DNA of 64,000 nucleotides. It comes from Cupriavidus pauculus. GTDB lineage: Bacteria; Pseudomonadota; Gammaproteobacteria; Burkholderiales; Burkholderiaceae. The stretch lies in NCBI RefSeq assembly GCF_008693385.1, contig NZ_CP044067.1, positions 2,027,501-2,091,500 of the forward strand, given 5' to 3'. Position numbers and translations under genes: made by a program. Positions 17,410 through 25,060 of the stretch are shown here, one piece after another. Each line of letters begins with the position of its first letter. The first letter of the stretch is position 1. Under the pieces are notes generated by a model that saw nothing but the letters and a program-made list of their open reading frames with translations, made no database searches and was not told the origin of the DNA.

Positions 17410-19161
17410 ATGCCGCTCATGTTGAATCGTCAGTGCATCTCGCCGTTTGCCACGCTGCTCGGCGCAGCTTGTGTATTGCCCGGTTTTTCCACGCAGGCCC
17501 ACGCACAGCAGTCGGGCCAGCCGCAGGTGTCCCCCGGTAACGGCTCCGCGTCGCGGCTGCTGCGGCGCGACCAGCTGATCGAGAATCAGCAACAGGAACG
17601 TCTGCAGGAAGATCAGGAGCGCGCGCTTCGCGCATTGCCGGAACCGGAAGGGGCCGACCTCGACGCGATGTCCGGGCAGACCGAAGCCAGTCGGCCCGAC
17701 GATGCGGGGACATGCCGCGAGGTCACGCGCATTGCGCTCACCGGCGATGTGGAGCGGGTGGACGCAGAGGCGCTGACGCGGATGCGGCAGACGTACGAGA
17801 ACCGATGCCTGAGCGCTGCGGATCTGAATGCGATGATCGTGGAGCTGACGCGGTCTTTCATCCTGCGCGGCGAGGTGACCACGCGTGCGTATCTGCCGGA
17901 GCAGATCGCCGACGACGGCACGCTCGAGATCAACGTGATCCCGGGCGTCATCGAACGGTACGACGTGGACAGCGACCGCGCGAATGCGGTCTGGCCGCCG
18001 GGCGTGTTTGCGGCGCGGCCGGGCGAATTGCTCAACCTGCGCGACGTGGAGCAGGCCGTCGAGCAGATGAACCGGCTGTCTTCGAACGATGCGCGCGTGG
18101 GGCTGTACCCGGGTAGCGAGCCCGGGCAGACCATCGTGAAGGTGACCAACCGCGGCACGCGGCCCGTGCACCTGTACACGTCGTTCGACAATATGGGTAC
18201 CAAGGCGACGGGCCGCAACACGTTGTCGGCGACGATCACGGCGGACAGTCCCTTCGGCTTCAACGAGCTGTTCGCGCTGACGCGCCGGCAGTCGGTGTTT
18301 CCGCTCGAAGGCAGCCATCGGTCGGAAGCCACGGCGTTCCAGATGCAGGTGCCATACGGCTATCACACGGCATCGATGCAATGGAGCCGCAGCAATTACC
18401 TGAACACGGTGACGTTACCGCGCAGCGGACGCAGGATTCAGGTCGAGGGCCGTACCGATGTGTTCGGCGTGAGCGACGACTGGATTGTCTACCGCGACGC
18501 GATGTCGCGGGTCTCGGTATCGGGGCGGCTGGCGCTGCAATCGGGCCAGACGTGGATCGCGGGGCTGCCGATCGGCGTCAGCGACCGGGATTTCACGTTT
18601 GCCGATCTCGGCGTCGGCGTGACGACGCGGCGGTTCGGCGGCATCTCCACGGCGCGTGTGGGCGCCGTACGCGGATTGGCGATGATCGGTGCGTATCACG
18701 ATCCCGCGGGACTGCCGGACGATGCGCCCCATGCGCAGTTCCAGAAATTCACGCTGTCGATGACCCATGCGCGACGGCTGCAGCTGGGCAGGCAGGCGCT
18801 GGTGCTGTCCGCGCAGTTCAGCGGACAGTATTCGCTGAACACGCTCTACGGGTCGCAGCAACTGCTGATCGGCGGTCCCGGTACCGTGCGAGGTTTCATG
18901 GACCATTCGCTTGGCGGGGATCACGGCTACTACGTGCGGACCGAGGCAAGCGTGCCGTGGCAGGTCCTGCAAGGAACGCATAACGTGCGGGGACGCGTCT
19001 ATGCGGGGCTGGACTGGGGCAACGTGATCAACCGCAATCCCGCCGCGCGCTCGGGCGCGCTGACGGGCGTGGCCATTGGCGTGGGCGCGACGTGGGAGCG
19101 TACTCGGTATCGATGCGTCGCTGTCGCGCGCGCTGCGGGCGCCGTCGTCGAGGATGCGTGA
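17410..19161 (+). CDS. TpsB/ShlB-type outer-membrane transporter, frameshifted near the 3' end
   Basis: A two-partner-secretion transporter of the CdiB/ShlB branch. A signal peptide (to about residue 35) is followed by a QQQERLQEDQ-rich linker, a POTRA domain with the paired cysteines of this branch (GTCREVTRI and YENRCLSAADL), RGEVTTRAYLP, and a 16-strand barrel region with GGPGTVRGFMDHSLGG. The last part is out of frame: the reading frame ends at 19161 with an arginine/alanine-rich tail, while the other frame from 19103 to the TGA at 19199-19201 gives LGIDASLSRALRAPSS and a last strand GTLLGVRVSCSI, which suits a barrel end. Starts at 17404 (TTG), 17410 or 17419 are possible. No TpsA gene is near. 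Confidence 0.8.
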   Translation: MPLMLNRQCISPFATLLGAACVLPGFSTQAHAQQSGQPQVSPGNGSASRLLRRDQLIENQQQERLQEDQERALRALPEPEGADLDAMSGQTEASRPDDAGTCREVTRIALTGDVERVDAEALTRMRQTYENRCLSAADLNAMIVELTRSFILRGEVTTRAYLPEQIADDGTLEINVIPGVIERYDVDSDRANAVWPPGVFAARPGELLNLRDVEQAVEQMNRLSSNDARVGLYPGSEPGQTIVKVTNRGTRPVHLYTSFDNMGTKATGRNTLSATITADSPFGFNELFALTRRQSVFPLEGSHRSEATAFQMQVPYGYHTASMQWSRSNYLNTVTLPRSGRRIQVEGRTDVFGVSDDWIVYRDAMSRVSVSGRLALQSGQTWIAGLPIGVSDRDFTFADLGVGVTTRRFGGISTARVGAVRGLAMIGAYHDPAGLPDDAPHAQFQKFTLSMTHARRLQLGRQALVLSAQFSGQYSLNTLYGSQQLLIGGPGTVRGFMDHSLGGDHGYYVRTEASVPWQVLQGTHNVRGRVYAGLDWGNVINRNPAARSGALTGVAIGVGATWERTRYRCVAVARAAGAVVEDA

Positions 19162-19208
19162 AGGGACGCTGCTTGGCGTCCGGGTCAGCTGCTCGATCTG
19201 AGGCCGGC

Positions 19209-19248
19209 AAAAAAAATGCCGGAACCCGACGGGGACGGGTTTCCGGCA
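19209..19248 (-). terminator. Terminator of the minus-strand gene at 19352
   Basis: Read on the minus strand, a 12-bp stem TGCCGGAAACCCG / CGGGTTCCGGCA with one bulge is followed by eight T residues. It overlaps the region where the restored end of the TpsB gene would lie. Confidence 0.8.
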
Positions 19249-19316
19249 TCGGACCGCCCAGGGCGGTCGCAGTACTGCTGATCGTTGCTAGCGGGTGAAG
19301 CTTGTCGGTGAAGCTC

Positions 19317-19367
19317 GTTAACAGCGCAATGTCGTTACCAGCGCAATGTCGTTACCAACGCAATTGC
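19317..19367. repeat. Three 17-bp tandem repeats across a stop codon
   Basis: Copies at 19317-19333, 19334-19350 and 19351-19367 follow GTTAMCARCGCAATKKC with few differences. The last copy encodes the final codons and stop of the exported protein at 19352-19750, so the gene's 3' end appears to have been duplicated twice downstream of the stop. Confidence 0.75.
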
Positions 19368-19750
19368 ACGTTCCTGGCGCCCGGGCTCAGCGTGGTTCGC
19401 TTGGAGGCGCCTTCATAGGTCGCCACGACCTGATACGACGCGCGCGGTCCCTTGATCAGGCAACGCGGGCCGTCCGAGGTGAACTCGGCGACCTGCTTGC
19501 CGTTGCGCAGCAGCTTGACGTTGACATCGGCCAGGTACTCGCCATTGCTGCCCTTGGTGAAGAGCAGCCCCATGTCGTAGTGACTGGCTTCCGAACGCAA
19601 CTGTTGCTGTTCGTCCTGTGCGACACCGCCGCACACATAGGTAAACGGCCCCGATGTGGCCGTCGTGAGATCGGCTTGCGCCGCGACAGGGAGCGTGAGT
19701 GCGCTAGCGGCCGCCGCAGCCAGCGCCACGCGCTTGAAAACGGTTTTCAT
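19352..19750 (-). CDS. Exported protein of unknown function
   Basis: A 132-residue protein with a clear signal peptide (MKTVFKRVALAAAAASALTL, cleavage near AQA-D) and therefore likely periplasmic. The mature part has two cysteines (TYVCGGVAQDEQ and GPRCLIKGPRASY) that could form a disulfide and a beta-rich pattern with VNVKLLRNGKQVAEF. I do not recognise the family. The ATG at 19750 follows AGAGGA at a good distance; a TTG two codons before is less likely. A strong terminator follows. It is not obviously in an operon with the nuclease gene upstream, since 238 bases of hairpin-rich spacer lie between. Confidence 0.75.
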   Translation of the reverse strand: MKTVFKRVALAAAAASALTLPVAAQADLTTATSGPFTYVCGGVAQDEQQQLRSEASHYDMGLLFTKGSNGEYLADVNVKLLRNGKQVAEFTSDGPRCLIKGPRASYQVVATYEGASKRTTLSPGARNVQLRW

Positions 19751-19883
19751 CTGCAATGTCCTCTCGCGGTGTACGCACCGTAGTACGCCGGGCCGCTGAT
19801 GATCATGGCTCTAGTAGATAACGGCGGGCACAGCTCGTATGTCGGTGTTTCGCTGAATTTTTCGAGGGCGCACGGCGTTGGCG

Positions 19884-19970
19884 TCGTGCGTTTTCGCACG
19901 ATCCGTGTCGGGTCGGCAAGACCTGACGCCGGGATTCGCTTCCCGGCGGGCATGGGCCCTCGGCCGAGGG
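19884..19970. repeat. Cluster of three perfect hairpins in an intergenic spacer
   Basis: TCGTGCG-TTTT-CGCACGA (19884-19901), CGCCGGGA-TTCGCT-TCCCGGCG (19927-19948) and the 14-bp palindrome CCCTCGGCCGAGGG (19957-19970) follow one another downstream of the PLD-type gene (minus strand). None has a T tract. They may protect or end the nuclease transcript. Confidence 0.65.
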
Positions 19971-19988
19971 TGCGGCGGGGAGGGGACG

Positions 19989-20705
19989 TCAGTATTCGGA
20001 CGACTGGCGGAAGCGCGTGTTCCAGTTGTCCGTGTAGGCGCGCACGATCGCCGCGTCGCCGCGGATGAGCATGCCGTTCTCGGCGTTGCGCTGCTGCGCG
20101 GCCTTCGTGAAATTGAAGGAGCCCGTGAATACGGCCTGGTCGTCGAACACCATGACCTTGTTGTGGGCGATGGCGGGCTTGGTGTCCACCACGACGGGAA
20201 TGCCCGCGTGCTTGAGGAACGTGGCGCTCGTGTAGCGCTCGGAGGTCTGGCTCTTGTCCACGATCACGCGCACATCGACGCCGCGGCGGTGCGCGTCGGC
20301 GACGGCTTCGGCGATGGCCGCGTTGGTGAACGAGTACGCCTGGATCAGCAGCTTGCGGCGCGTCTTGCCGATGGCATCGACGATCATGTCCTGGCAGCTT
20401 GGGCCGTCCGGGACGAAGCACAGCGTGTAGCTGCTGCCCGTGGCGAACGGCGCGGGGCGCGCGGCGGGCGTGCCGAGGGCATCGGCCAGGCTCTCGAGCG
20501 ACGAGGCGAGTCGGGCCTGGGCGGCGGTGGCGCAGGCCAGCAGTGCGACGGTGACGAGGAGGCGGGAACGCAGGCGGGGCTTGAGGGAGCGGAGGGATCT
20601 GAGGGAGCTGAGGGTTGCGGGCACGGCGATTGAGTCGATTGGCAGGATGTTCGAAAACCGGCCCGCAGGGTAGCAGGCCGTGTCTGCCGGGGCAATATCG
20701 ATCAC
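19989..20705 (-). CDS. Phospholipase D-like nuclease (single HKD, Nuc type)
   Basis: A PLD-superfamily protein with one HKD motif (IAHNKVMVFDDQAVFTGSFNFT; the H, K and D are at the expected spacing), the arrangement of the Nuc endonucleases that work as dimers. A hydrophobic segment (RLLVTVALLACATAAQA) suggests export to the periplasm. The frame starts with GTG at 20705; a second GTG at 20624 would start just before the signal peptide and give 211 residues, and may be the real start. The dodecin gene is divergent to it. Function is presumably degradation of nucleic acid outside the cytoplasm. Confidence 0.85.
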   Translation of the reverse strand: MIDIAPADTACYPAGRFSNILPIDSIAVPATLSSLRSLRSLKPRLRSRLLVTVALLACATAAQARLASSLESLADALGTPAARPAPFATGSSYTLCFVPDGPSCQDMIVDAIGKTRRKLLIQAYSFTNAAIAEAVADAHRRGVDVRVIVDKSQTSERYTSATFLKHAGIPVVVDTKPAIAHNKVMVFDDQAVFTGSFNFTKAAQQRNAENGMLIRGDAAIVRAYTDNWNTRFRQSSEY

Positions 20706-20759
20706 ACCTGCTTACGTGTTGCCTATGATGGAGAGACATCCAACCAGATAGGAGTTCTC

Positions 20760-20966
20760 ATGTCGAACCACACGTACAAGCTCGTCGAGATCGTCGGAAC
20801 GGCGCCCGATGGCACGGACGCGGCGATTCGCAGTGCCCTGGCGAAGGCCAATGAGACGATCAAGCATATCGACTGGTTCGAGGTCATCGAGACGCGCGGG
20901 CATGTAGTCAATGGCGCGGTGGCGCACTTTCAGGTGACCCTGAAGATTGGGTTCCGTGTGAATTGA
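20760..20966 (+). CDS. Dodecin family flavin-binding protein
   Basis: A 68-residue dodecin. The motif YKLVEIVGTAPDG at the start, IRSALAKANETIKHIDWFEVIETRG with the flavin-stacking tryptophan, and the final strand AHFQVTLKIGFRV are all typical. Dodecins form hollow dodecamers that store or buffer riboflavin or FMN. The start follows AGGAG at 6 bases. It is a single-gene unit divergent from the nuclease gene. Confidence 0.93.
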   Translation: MSNHTYKLVEIVGTAPDGTDAAIRSALAKANETIKHIDWFEVIETRGHVVNGAVAHFQVTLKIGFRVN

Positions 20967-21005
20967 TTGGCCTGGGGAGAGGCGGGCCATCCCGGCCGCT
21001 CTCCC

Positions 21006-22682
21006 TCAATCAAACTGATACGACCACAGCAAATTGATCCGCGGTGACCGGTGGCTCGCGTTGACCGGTTTGTCGCCGACCGGCTGAGCCAGCGAGATAT
21101 CCATCGAGTAGAAGCGGCGGTCAGAGAAGCGCAGGCCGAGGGCGACCGAGGCGAGGCTGCGGTGGGACAGCGAGAAGCTGTTGGAGAACACGCGCGCCAT
21201 GTCGTACGCGATGAACGGCTGCAGCGTCTTCAGGTACACGAAGTCCACCGCGAACATGCGGTTGATTTCCGCGGAGGCACCGAACCCCTTGTCGCCCGCG
21301 ACCTCGCCGGCCGGATAGCCGAGGCCGAAAAAGCGGCCGCCGAAGCTGATCTGCTCGCTCGACGCGAGCTTCTGCGCGCTGTACTGGCCCGCCGCCGAGA
21401 ACGCGACGCCGAAGCCGAGCGGCAGGTCGTTGGCCTGCGAGACCAGCAGGCGCGTGCGCACGAAGCTCAGATCGTTCTGATTGTTCTCGCGATTGGCGCC
21501 AAGGCCGTCGATGCCCTTGAACACGCCGAGCGTGGCGCTGCGCGTCACCCCTTCCCCACGAAACTGGTAGGCGAGTTCCGCGCTGGCCACGCGCACGTTG
21601 GTGCCCAGCGTGACCTCGCGCCCGGCGCCGGGCTGCACGGCCTGGGTATAGCGCTCGAACTGTTCGTTGAGGTAGAAGCCGCCGGTGCCCGTGAGCGTAT
21701 GGCGGTTGCTGAGGATGAACGGATAGCTCAGCGAGGTGCCGACGCGCTTGCTGTCGTTGACGTAGCGCGATTCGAAGCCGATGGGCGCAAGCGTGGAATT
21801 CTGCGGGTTGCCGCGATAGTGCGAGGCGTACAGCTTGGCGAGCATCCCCTCCGTGCCGATCGGTTGCGCATAGCTGGCCGCGTAGTACTCCTCGCCGTTG
21901 GGCCCCTTCGGATAGAGCGCCGACACCGAAATCTGTTCGCCGAGCGGCGTCAGGCTGTTGGTGGTCGCCGTGGCGATGCCGCGGATACCGGGCGACACGT
22001 ATTCCAGGCCCGTGCCAAACGTGAACGGCTTGCGCTTGACGTCGAGCACCATCTCCGAGGCACCATCGGTGGTGGTCGGCGGCTGCACGGTGGCGGCCAC
22101 CTGCATGCCGGGCTGCTGCGCAAGCACGTTCACATAGTGTTCGAAGCTTTCGCTGCGCAGCGGACGATCCTTCCTGAGCTGTTCCGCGATCTTGCGCAGG
22201 CGGCCCTCGGACGGGCCAGGCTTGCCCTGCACCGTGACGTTGGAGACATAGCCTTCGACCACGGTGACGAGCACATTGCCGTTCTCGAACGCCTGGGCCG
22301 GCACGAAGGCGAACGAGAGCGGGTAGCCCGCTTCCTTGTACATCGCGGTGACCTCTTCCGCGGCCTTGAGCAGTTCCGCGACGGTGATCTCGTGATTGGC
22401 GAGCGGCGCGAACTTGGCGGCGATCTGGTCGAACGGCAGCGTCTTGACGCCTTCGATCTGGAAGCGGCGCGGCGTGAGGCGCGCGGCGAGCAGGTTCTGC
22501 AACGCGTTATCGGGCCGTTCGACCTGGACGGTCACGTTGCTTTGCGGCGGCTTCGCGGGTGCAATGCTCGGCAGGGTTTGGGTGGGATCGCCCTGGACAG
22601 GGCTGCGTTCGGCGAACGCGGGCAGGTGATGGCAAGCACCGACGCCGATGATGAGCGCGGCGACGCGATGGCGTGTACGCAT
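21006..22682 (-). CDS. TpsB/FhaC-like outer-membrane transporter next to a repeat lipoprotein
   Basis: A 558-residue Omp85-superfamily transporter. After a signal peptide (residues 1-24) come two POTRA-like domains: FQIEGVKTLPFDQIAAKFAP through LVTVVEGYVSNVTVQG (about 72-145), then a shorter one with RPLRSESFEHYVNVLAQQPG (about 170-195). The barrel follows and ends in LLWSYQFD, a normal final strand. It belongs to a different branch from the transporter at 17.4 kb and lacks the POTRA cysteines. It is intact. Upstream, 161 bases away and on the same strand, lies a glycine-rich lipoprotein gene, the only candidate partner. No TpsA with a TPS domain is present. Confidence 0.87.
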   Translation of the reverse strand: MRTRHRVAALIIGVGACHHLPAFAERSPVQGDPTQTLPSIAPAKPPQSNVTVQVERPDNALQNLLAARLTPRRFQIEGVKTLPFDQIAAKFAPLANHEITVAELLKAAEEVTAMYKEAGYPLSFAFVPAQAFENGNVLVTVVEGYVSNVTVQGKPGPSEGRLRKIAEQLRKDRPLRSESFEHYVNVLAQQPGMQVAATVQPPTTTDGASEMVLDVKRKPFTFGTGLEYVSPGIRGIATATTNSLTPLGEQISVSALYPKGPNGEEYYAASYAQPIGTEGMLAKLYASHYRGNPQNSTLAPIGFESRYVNDSKRVGTSLSYPFILSNRHTLTGTGGFYLNEQFERYTQAVQPGAGREVTLGTNVRVASAELAYQFRGEGVTRSATLGVFKGIDGLGANRENNQNDLSFVRTRLLVSQANDLPLGFGVAFSAAGQYSAQKLASSEQISFGGRFFGLGYPAGEVAGDKGFGASAEINRMFAVDFVYLKTLQPFIAYDMARVFSNSFSLSHRSLASVALGLRFSDRRFYSMDISLAQPVGDKPVNASHRSPRINLLWSYQFD

Positions 22683-22760
22683 GGTAATACCCCAGAAAAA
22701 ATAGACTGCATGCCGGCTGTGGATTGGCCACGTGTCGTGTGGCCCAGCCGCGGACTTCGC

Positions 22761-22789
22761 CCGGCAGGGGTGCCGTTCCCTCCTGCCGG
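22761..22789. repeat. Hairpin between the repeat lipoprotein and TpsB genes
   Basis: CCGGCAGG (22761-22768) and CCTGCCGG (22782-22789) form an 8-bp stem with a 13-base loop. A second, GGCCAC / GTGGCC, lies at 22726-22744. No T tract follows in either direction, so partial termination or mRNA processing between the two genes is possible. Confidence 0.5.
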
Positions 22790-22843
22790 TTCTGCGAAGC
22801 CGCTGCCGTACTGCGGTGTTGCCGTGCTGTGGATTGCCGCGGA

Positions 22844-24493
22844 TCAGCGCTTGCCGCCGAGTGCGCCGGTCACGCCGCCGACGAGACCGCCGACGAGGCC
22901 GGTCACGGGTGCCAGCGGGTTGGCGGTGCTGCCCGAGCCCGATCCGCCGGTGCCGCCCGCGGGCGCGTTGCCGCCGGTGAGCGCGCTGGTCACGCCGCTG
23001 ACGAGGCCGGTGACCGGTGCGAGCGGACCGCTGGCCGCGCCGCCGTTGGCGCCGCCGGTGAGCGCGCTGGTCACGCCGCTGACGAGGCCGGTGACCGGTG
23101 CGAGCGGGCCGCTGGCCGCGCCGCCGTTTGCGCCACCGGTCAGGCCGCTGGTGAGACCGCTGACGAGGCCGGTGACCGGTGCAAGCGGGCCGCTGGCCGC
23201 GCCGCCGTTTGCGCCACCGGTCAGGCCGCTGGTGAGACCGCTGACGAGGCCGGTGACCGGTGCAAGCGGGCCGCTGGCCGCGCCGCCGTTGGCGCCACCG
23301 GTCAGTCCGCCGGTGAGACCGCTGACGAGGCCGGTGACCGGTGCAAGCGGGCCGCTGGCCGCGCCACCGTTCGCACCACCGGTCAGACCGCCGAGCAGGC
23401 CCGTGATCGGGGCGAGGGGATTGCCGCCGCTGCCGGCACCGCCGGGGTTGTTGACGATGCCGCCGACCGACGCGACCGTGTTGCCCGCGCTGGTGACGAT
23501 GCCGCCCACGCTCGAGACCACCGGCGTATTGGTATGGGTGATGGTGTTGCCGCCATTGGCGAGCGCGCCGCCCAGCGCGCCAAGCAGCGTGCTGACGGGA
23601 ACGCCGAGGCCGGTGGCGGCGCCGACGTTCTGCGTGGTGCTGGTCAAGGCCGAGGTCAGCGGCACGATCGCCTTGCTGACGCTGCTCGTGATCTGCTCGA
23701 CCGGCCCCGTGGAGAGCGCGGTACCGAGCTTGTCGCCGACCTTGTCGACCACGCCACCGACTTGCGTGACCAGGCTGCCCACAGGCGTGGTGACCGCGCC
23801 GAGCGGCGCGAGCGCGCCGGTGCCGAGGCCGGCCACCGCGCCACCCGCATTGCTGACCGCGCCGCCGAGGTTGCTGACGACGTTGCCGGTGCTGGCAACG
23901 GTCGTGCCCAGCGGGTTCGCATTGTTGGGCATGTTGCCGAGGCCGTTCTTCACGCCCGTGCCGAGCGCATCGACCGCGCCGCCAACGGAGGTCAGTACGC
24001 CGCCGAGACCTTCCTTGGTCTGCGTCGAGACGACGGGCAACGGTGCGTTCTTGACCTGATTGCCGATATCGGTGACGGCGTTGCCGATGCTATTGACGAT
24101 GTTGCCCGCGTTGTCGGCGACGGTGCTGGTCGGCGTCTTGACGACGGTTTCACCGCCGTTGTTGCCGCCATTGTTACCGCCGTTGTTGCCACCGTTATTG
24201 CCGCCGTTGTTCCCACCGTTGTTGCCGCCATTGTTGCCACCGTTGTTGGCGCTGTCGGTGCCGCCACCGGTGCCGCCGTTGCCGCCACCGATGGTGCCGG
24301 TCGAACCGTTGCTGCCGGACGTGCCCGCGGTGCCCATCGAGGTGGAACCGCTGCCGCTCGCGCAGCCGCCCAGAGCGAGCAGCGCGCCGACCAGCGCGGC
24401 CAGCGCCACCTTGTTGGCGATGGGGTGACGAATCTCGTTGTGATTGACCTGGTTTGCTGCGTGCTTCGAAGCACGACGTTGTGCGTTGCGCAT
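22844..24493 (-). CDS. Glycine-rich repeat lipoprotein (long paralogue)
   Basis: A 549-residue predicted lipoprotein: a 27-residue basic start, a hydrophobic run and the lipobox ALGGC with C44. It then has a low-complexity part with eight NNGG units, a middle region (about 115-375) of recurring G-N-x-V and V-G-G-x-V patterns, and a C-terminal region of five copies of a 27-residue repeat (core NGGAASGPLAPVTGLVSG). The middle region matches the protein at 25061 almost throughout, so the two are paralogues. It is not collagen-like in spacing. It is divergent from that paralogue and lies upstream of a TpsB gene on the same strand. Probable role: an outer-membrane-anchored surface protein; inferred only. 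Confidence 0.8.
   Translation of the reverse strand: MRNAQRRASKHAANQVNHNEIRHPIANKVALAALVGALLALGGCASGSGSTSMGTAGTSGSNGSTGTIGGGNGGTGGGTDSANNGGNNGGNNGGNNGGNNGGNNGGNNGGNNGGETVVKTPTSTVADNAGNIVNSIGNAVTDIGNQVKNAPLPVVSTQTKEGLGGVLTSVGGAVDALGTGVKNGLGNMPNNANPLGTTVASTGNVVSNLGGAVSNAGGAVAGLGTGALAPLGAVTTPVGSLVTQVGGVVDKVGDKLGTALSTGPVEQITSSVSKAIVPLTSALTSTTQNVGAATGLGVPVSTLLGALGGALANGGNTITHTNTPVVSSVGGIVTSAGNTVASVGGIVNNPGGAGSGGNPLAPITGLLGGLTGGANGGAASGPLAPVTGLVSGLTGGLTGGANGGAASGPLAPVTGLVSGLTSGLTGGANGGAASGPLAPVTGLVSGLTSGLTGGANGGAASGPLAPVTGLVSGVTSALTGGANGGAASGPLAPVTGLVSGVTSALTGGNAPAGGTGGSGSGSTANPLAPVTGLVGGLVGGVTGALGGKR
22977..23386. repeat. Five in-frame 81-bp tandem repeats
   Basis: The unit encodes 27 residues and recurs with a period of 81 bases (for example GCGCCACCGG at 23130 and 23211). 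Copies differ at a few bases, mostly silent or V/L and A/G swaps. The array is in frame, so copy-number change would lengthen or shorten the lipoprotein without breaking it. Confidence 0.9.
24147..24250. repeat. 12-bp repeats coding for Asn-Asn-Gly-Gly
   Basis: About eight consecutive units of the GCCGCCGTTGTT type (minus strand AAC AAC GGC GGC, with third-base changes) make a 100-base array in the lipoprotein gene. It is in frame. Confidence 0.85.
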
Positions 24494-25060
24494 GACCGTA
24501 TTCCTTTTTTGATTTACCCGACAAAGGACTCACGACGCTCGTTGCCGCTGTTGTGCCCTGCATATGGCGGCGCGCCGTACCCGTATGCCATTAGCGCAAG
24601 CGATGTGCCAGTGGACGGTGTCCGTACCGCTTCTGTGGGGGGTGGTCGCTGGAAGCCGCCTGCGACAAGGCTTTGCGCGGCATCGGTCAAACGCGCGCAT
24701 CAAGCGGACGGTGCCGGCGCGGCCCGCGCATCGCGTTACGCGTTACGTAACGGCGCGGTGACGGCGAAACACGTTTCGTGACACGTAACGTCCGCGCGGC
24801 GGCCATCGCGATGCGGCGGCACGCGGTGGCGAAATGCCAGAGAGCCGCCTGTCACAAGGGCTGGCGACCCGCGGCACAGGATCGTTTGAGACAAGCGTCA
24901 GCGCTTGGCACGCGCTTTGCGGAACAGGGTCCGCGAAATTCGACAGCGCATCGATGAATGCAGCGTCGCCGATCCGAACGGGTGGTCGGCCACGTAGATG
25001 TCGATCGAGCATTAAAGCCGCGCGGGATCCATAGCGAAAGAACACCAAAGGAGAACAATC
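24494..25060. promoter_or_regulatory. 567-bp divergent spacer between the two repeat lipoproteins
   Basis: No gene is supported here. It must hold both divergent promoters. It contains the 12-bp palindrome CGTTACGTAACG (24741-24752), CGAAAC-AC-GTTTCG (24765-24778) and further ACACGTAACG copies close by (about 24779-24790), a cluster that looks like a shared operator. AAGGAGAAC before the ATG at 25061 is the ribosome site of the second lipoprotein. Confidence 0.5.

Noticed and set aside
22977..23386. CRISPR-like array
   Set aside because: The 81-bp units are contiguous, in frame and coding, with no unique spacers between constant repeats.
21051..24059. A 1002-residue open frame on the plus strand over the second TpsB and the repeat lipoprotein
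   Set aside because: It is antisense to two genes with signal peptides, lipobox and domain motifs, is proline- and arginine-rich, and owes its length to GC-rich third positions and the repeats.
22844..24493. Collagen-like triple helix protein
   Set aside because: Glycine is frequent but not at every third position; the repeats have a 27-residue period and V-G-G-x-V patterns.
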